Of a stretch of DNA of 5,001 nucleotides, positions 4,993 to 5,001 are shown in pieces. The notes beneath the pieces are model-generated. The model was not told where the DNA came from. It saw only the letters and a program-made list of their open reading frames with translations, and made no database searches. The first letter of the stretch is position 1; each line of letters opens with the position of its first letter. The stretch is from Sphaerochaetaceae bacterium (GTDB lineage: Bacteria > Spirochaetota > Spirochaetia > Sphaerochaetales > Sphaerochaetaceae). The stretch lies in the NCBI GenBank assembly GCA_024405065.1, contig JAKSPF010000107.1, positions 1 through 5,001 on the forward strand, written 5' to 3'. The position numbers were made by a program, and so were the translations under genes.

Positions 4993-5001
4993 GATATAAA
5001 A

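Overview
The window looks like an ordinary chromosomal stretch from an AT-rich bacterium. The valyl-tRNA synthetase, the ParA-type ATPase and the small COG2426-type membrane protein have the flavour of a host-associated spirochaete, Treponema-like. That assignment rests on remembered protein character, not on a search, and I hold it at about 0.6.

Layout: Positions 1-2348 (+) carry the 3' six-sevenths or so of valS, with the N-terminus outside the window. A strong intrinsic terminator follows (2408-2444). Next is a compact two-gene plus-strand unit: a Soj/ParA-type deviant Walker ATPase (2478-3242) and, 2 nt after its stop, an 81-residue basic protein (3245-3490) whose C-terminal half reads as a ribbon-helix-helix DNA-binding fold. 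This gene pair is built like a partition cassette (ATPase plus small centromere-binding partner), but it sits beside housekeeping genes.

From the right, two minus-strand genes converge on it. An NOL1/NOP2/Sun RNA m5C methyltransferase (4865-4062) resembles the compact NSUN3/NSUN4-like form. It is followed by a four-helix membrane protein of the 'small multi-drug export' family (4014-3538). They probably form one transcript from a promoter near 4892-4920.

Non-coding structure: The 47-bp convergent gap (3491-3537) and the region right of the methyltransferase gene (4866-5001) share a 17-bp block (one mismatch), TA(A/G) followed by AGCCAATTGCAAAA. In each copy this is followed by its inverted partner TTTTGCA, at different distances. 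This looks like a dispersed inverted-repeat element with a variable centre. A 16-bp palindrome with CRP/FNR-like geometry lies just downstream of the predicted -10 of the methyltransferase gene. A 7-bp-stem hairpin overlaps the ribosome binding site of the membrane-protein gene. The most interesting items are the ParA/RHH pair and the paired repeat. I see no tRNA, rRNA, CRISPR array or insertion sequence. No gene-free stretch exceeds 140 bp.
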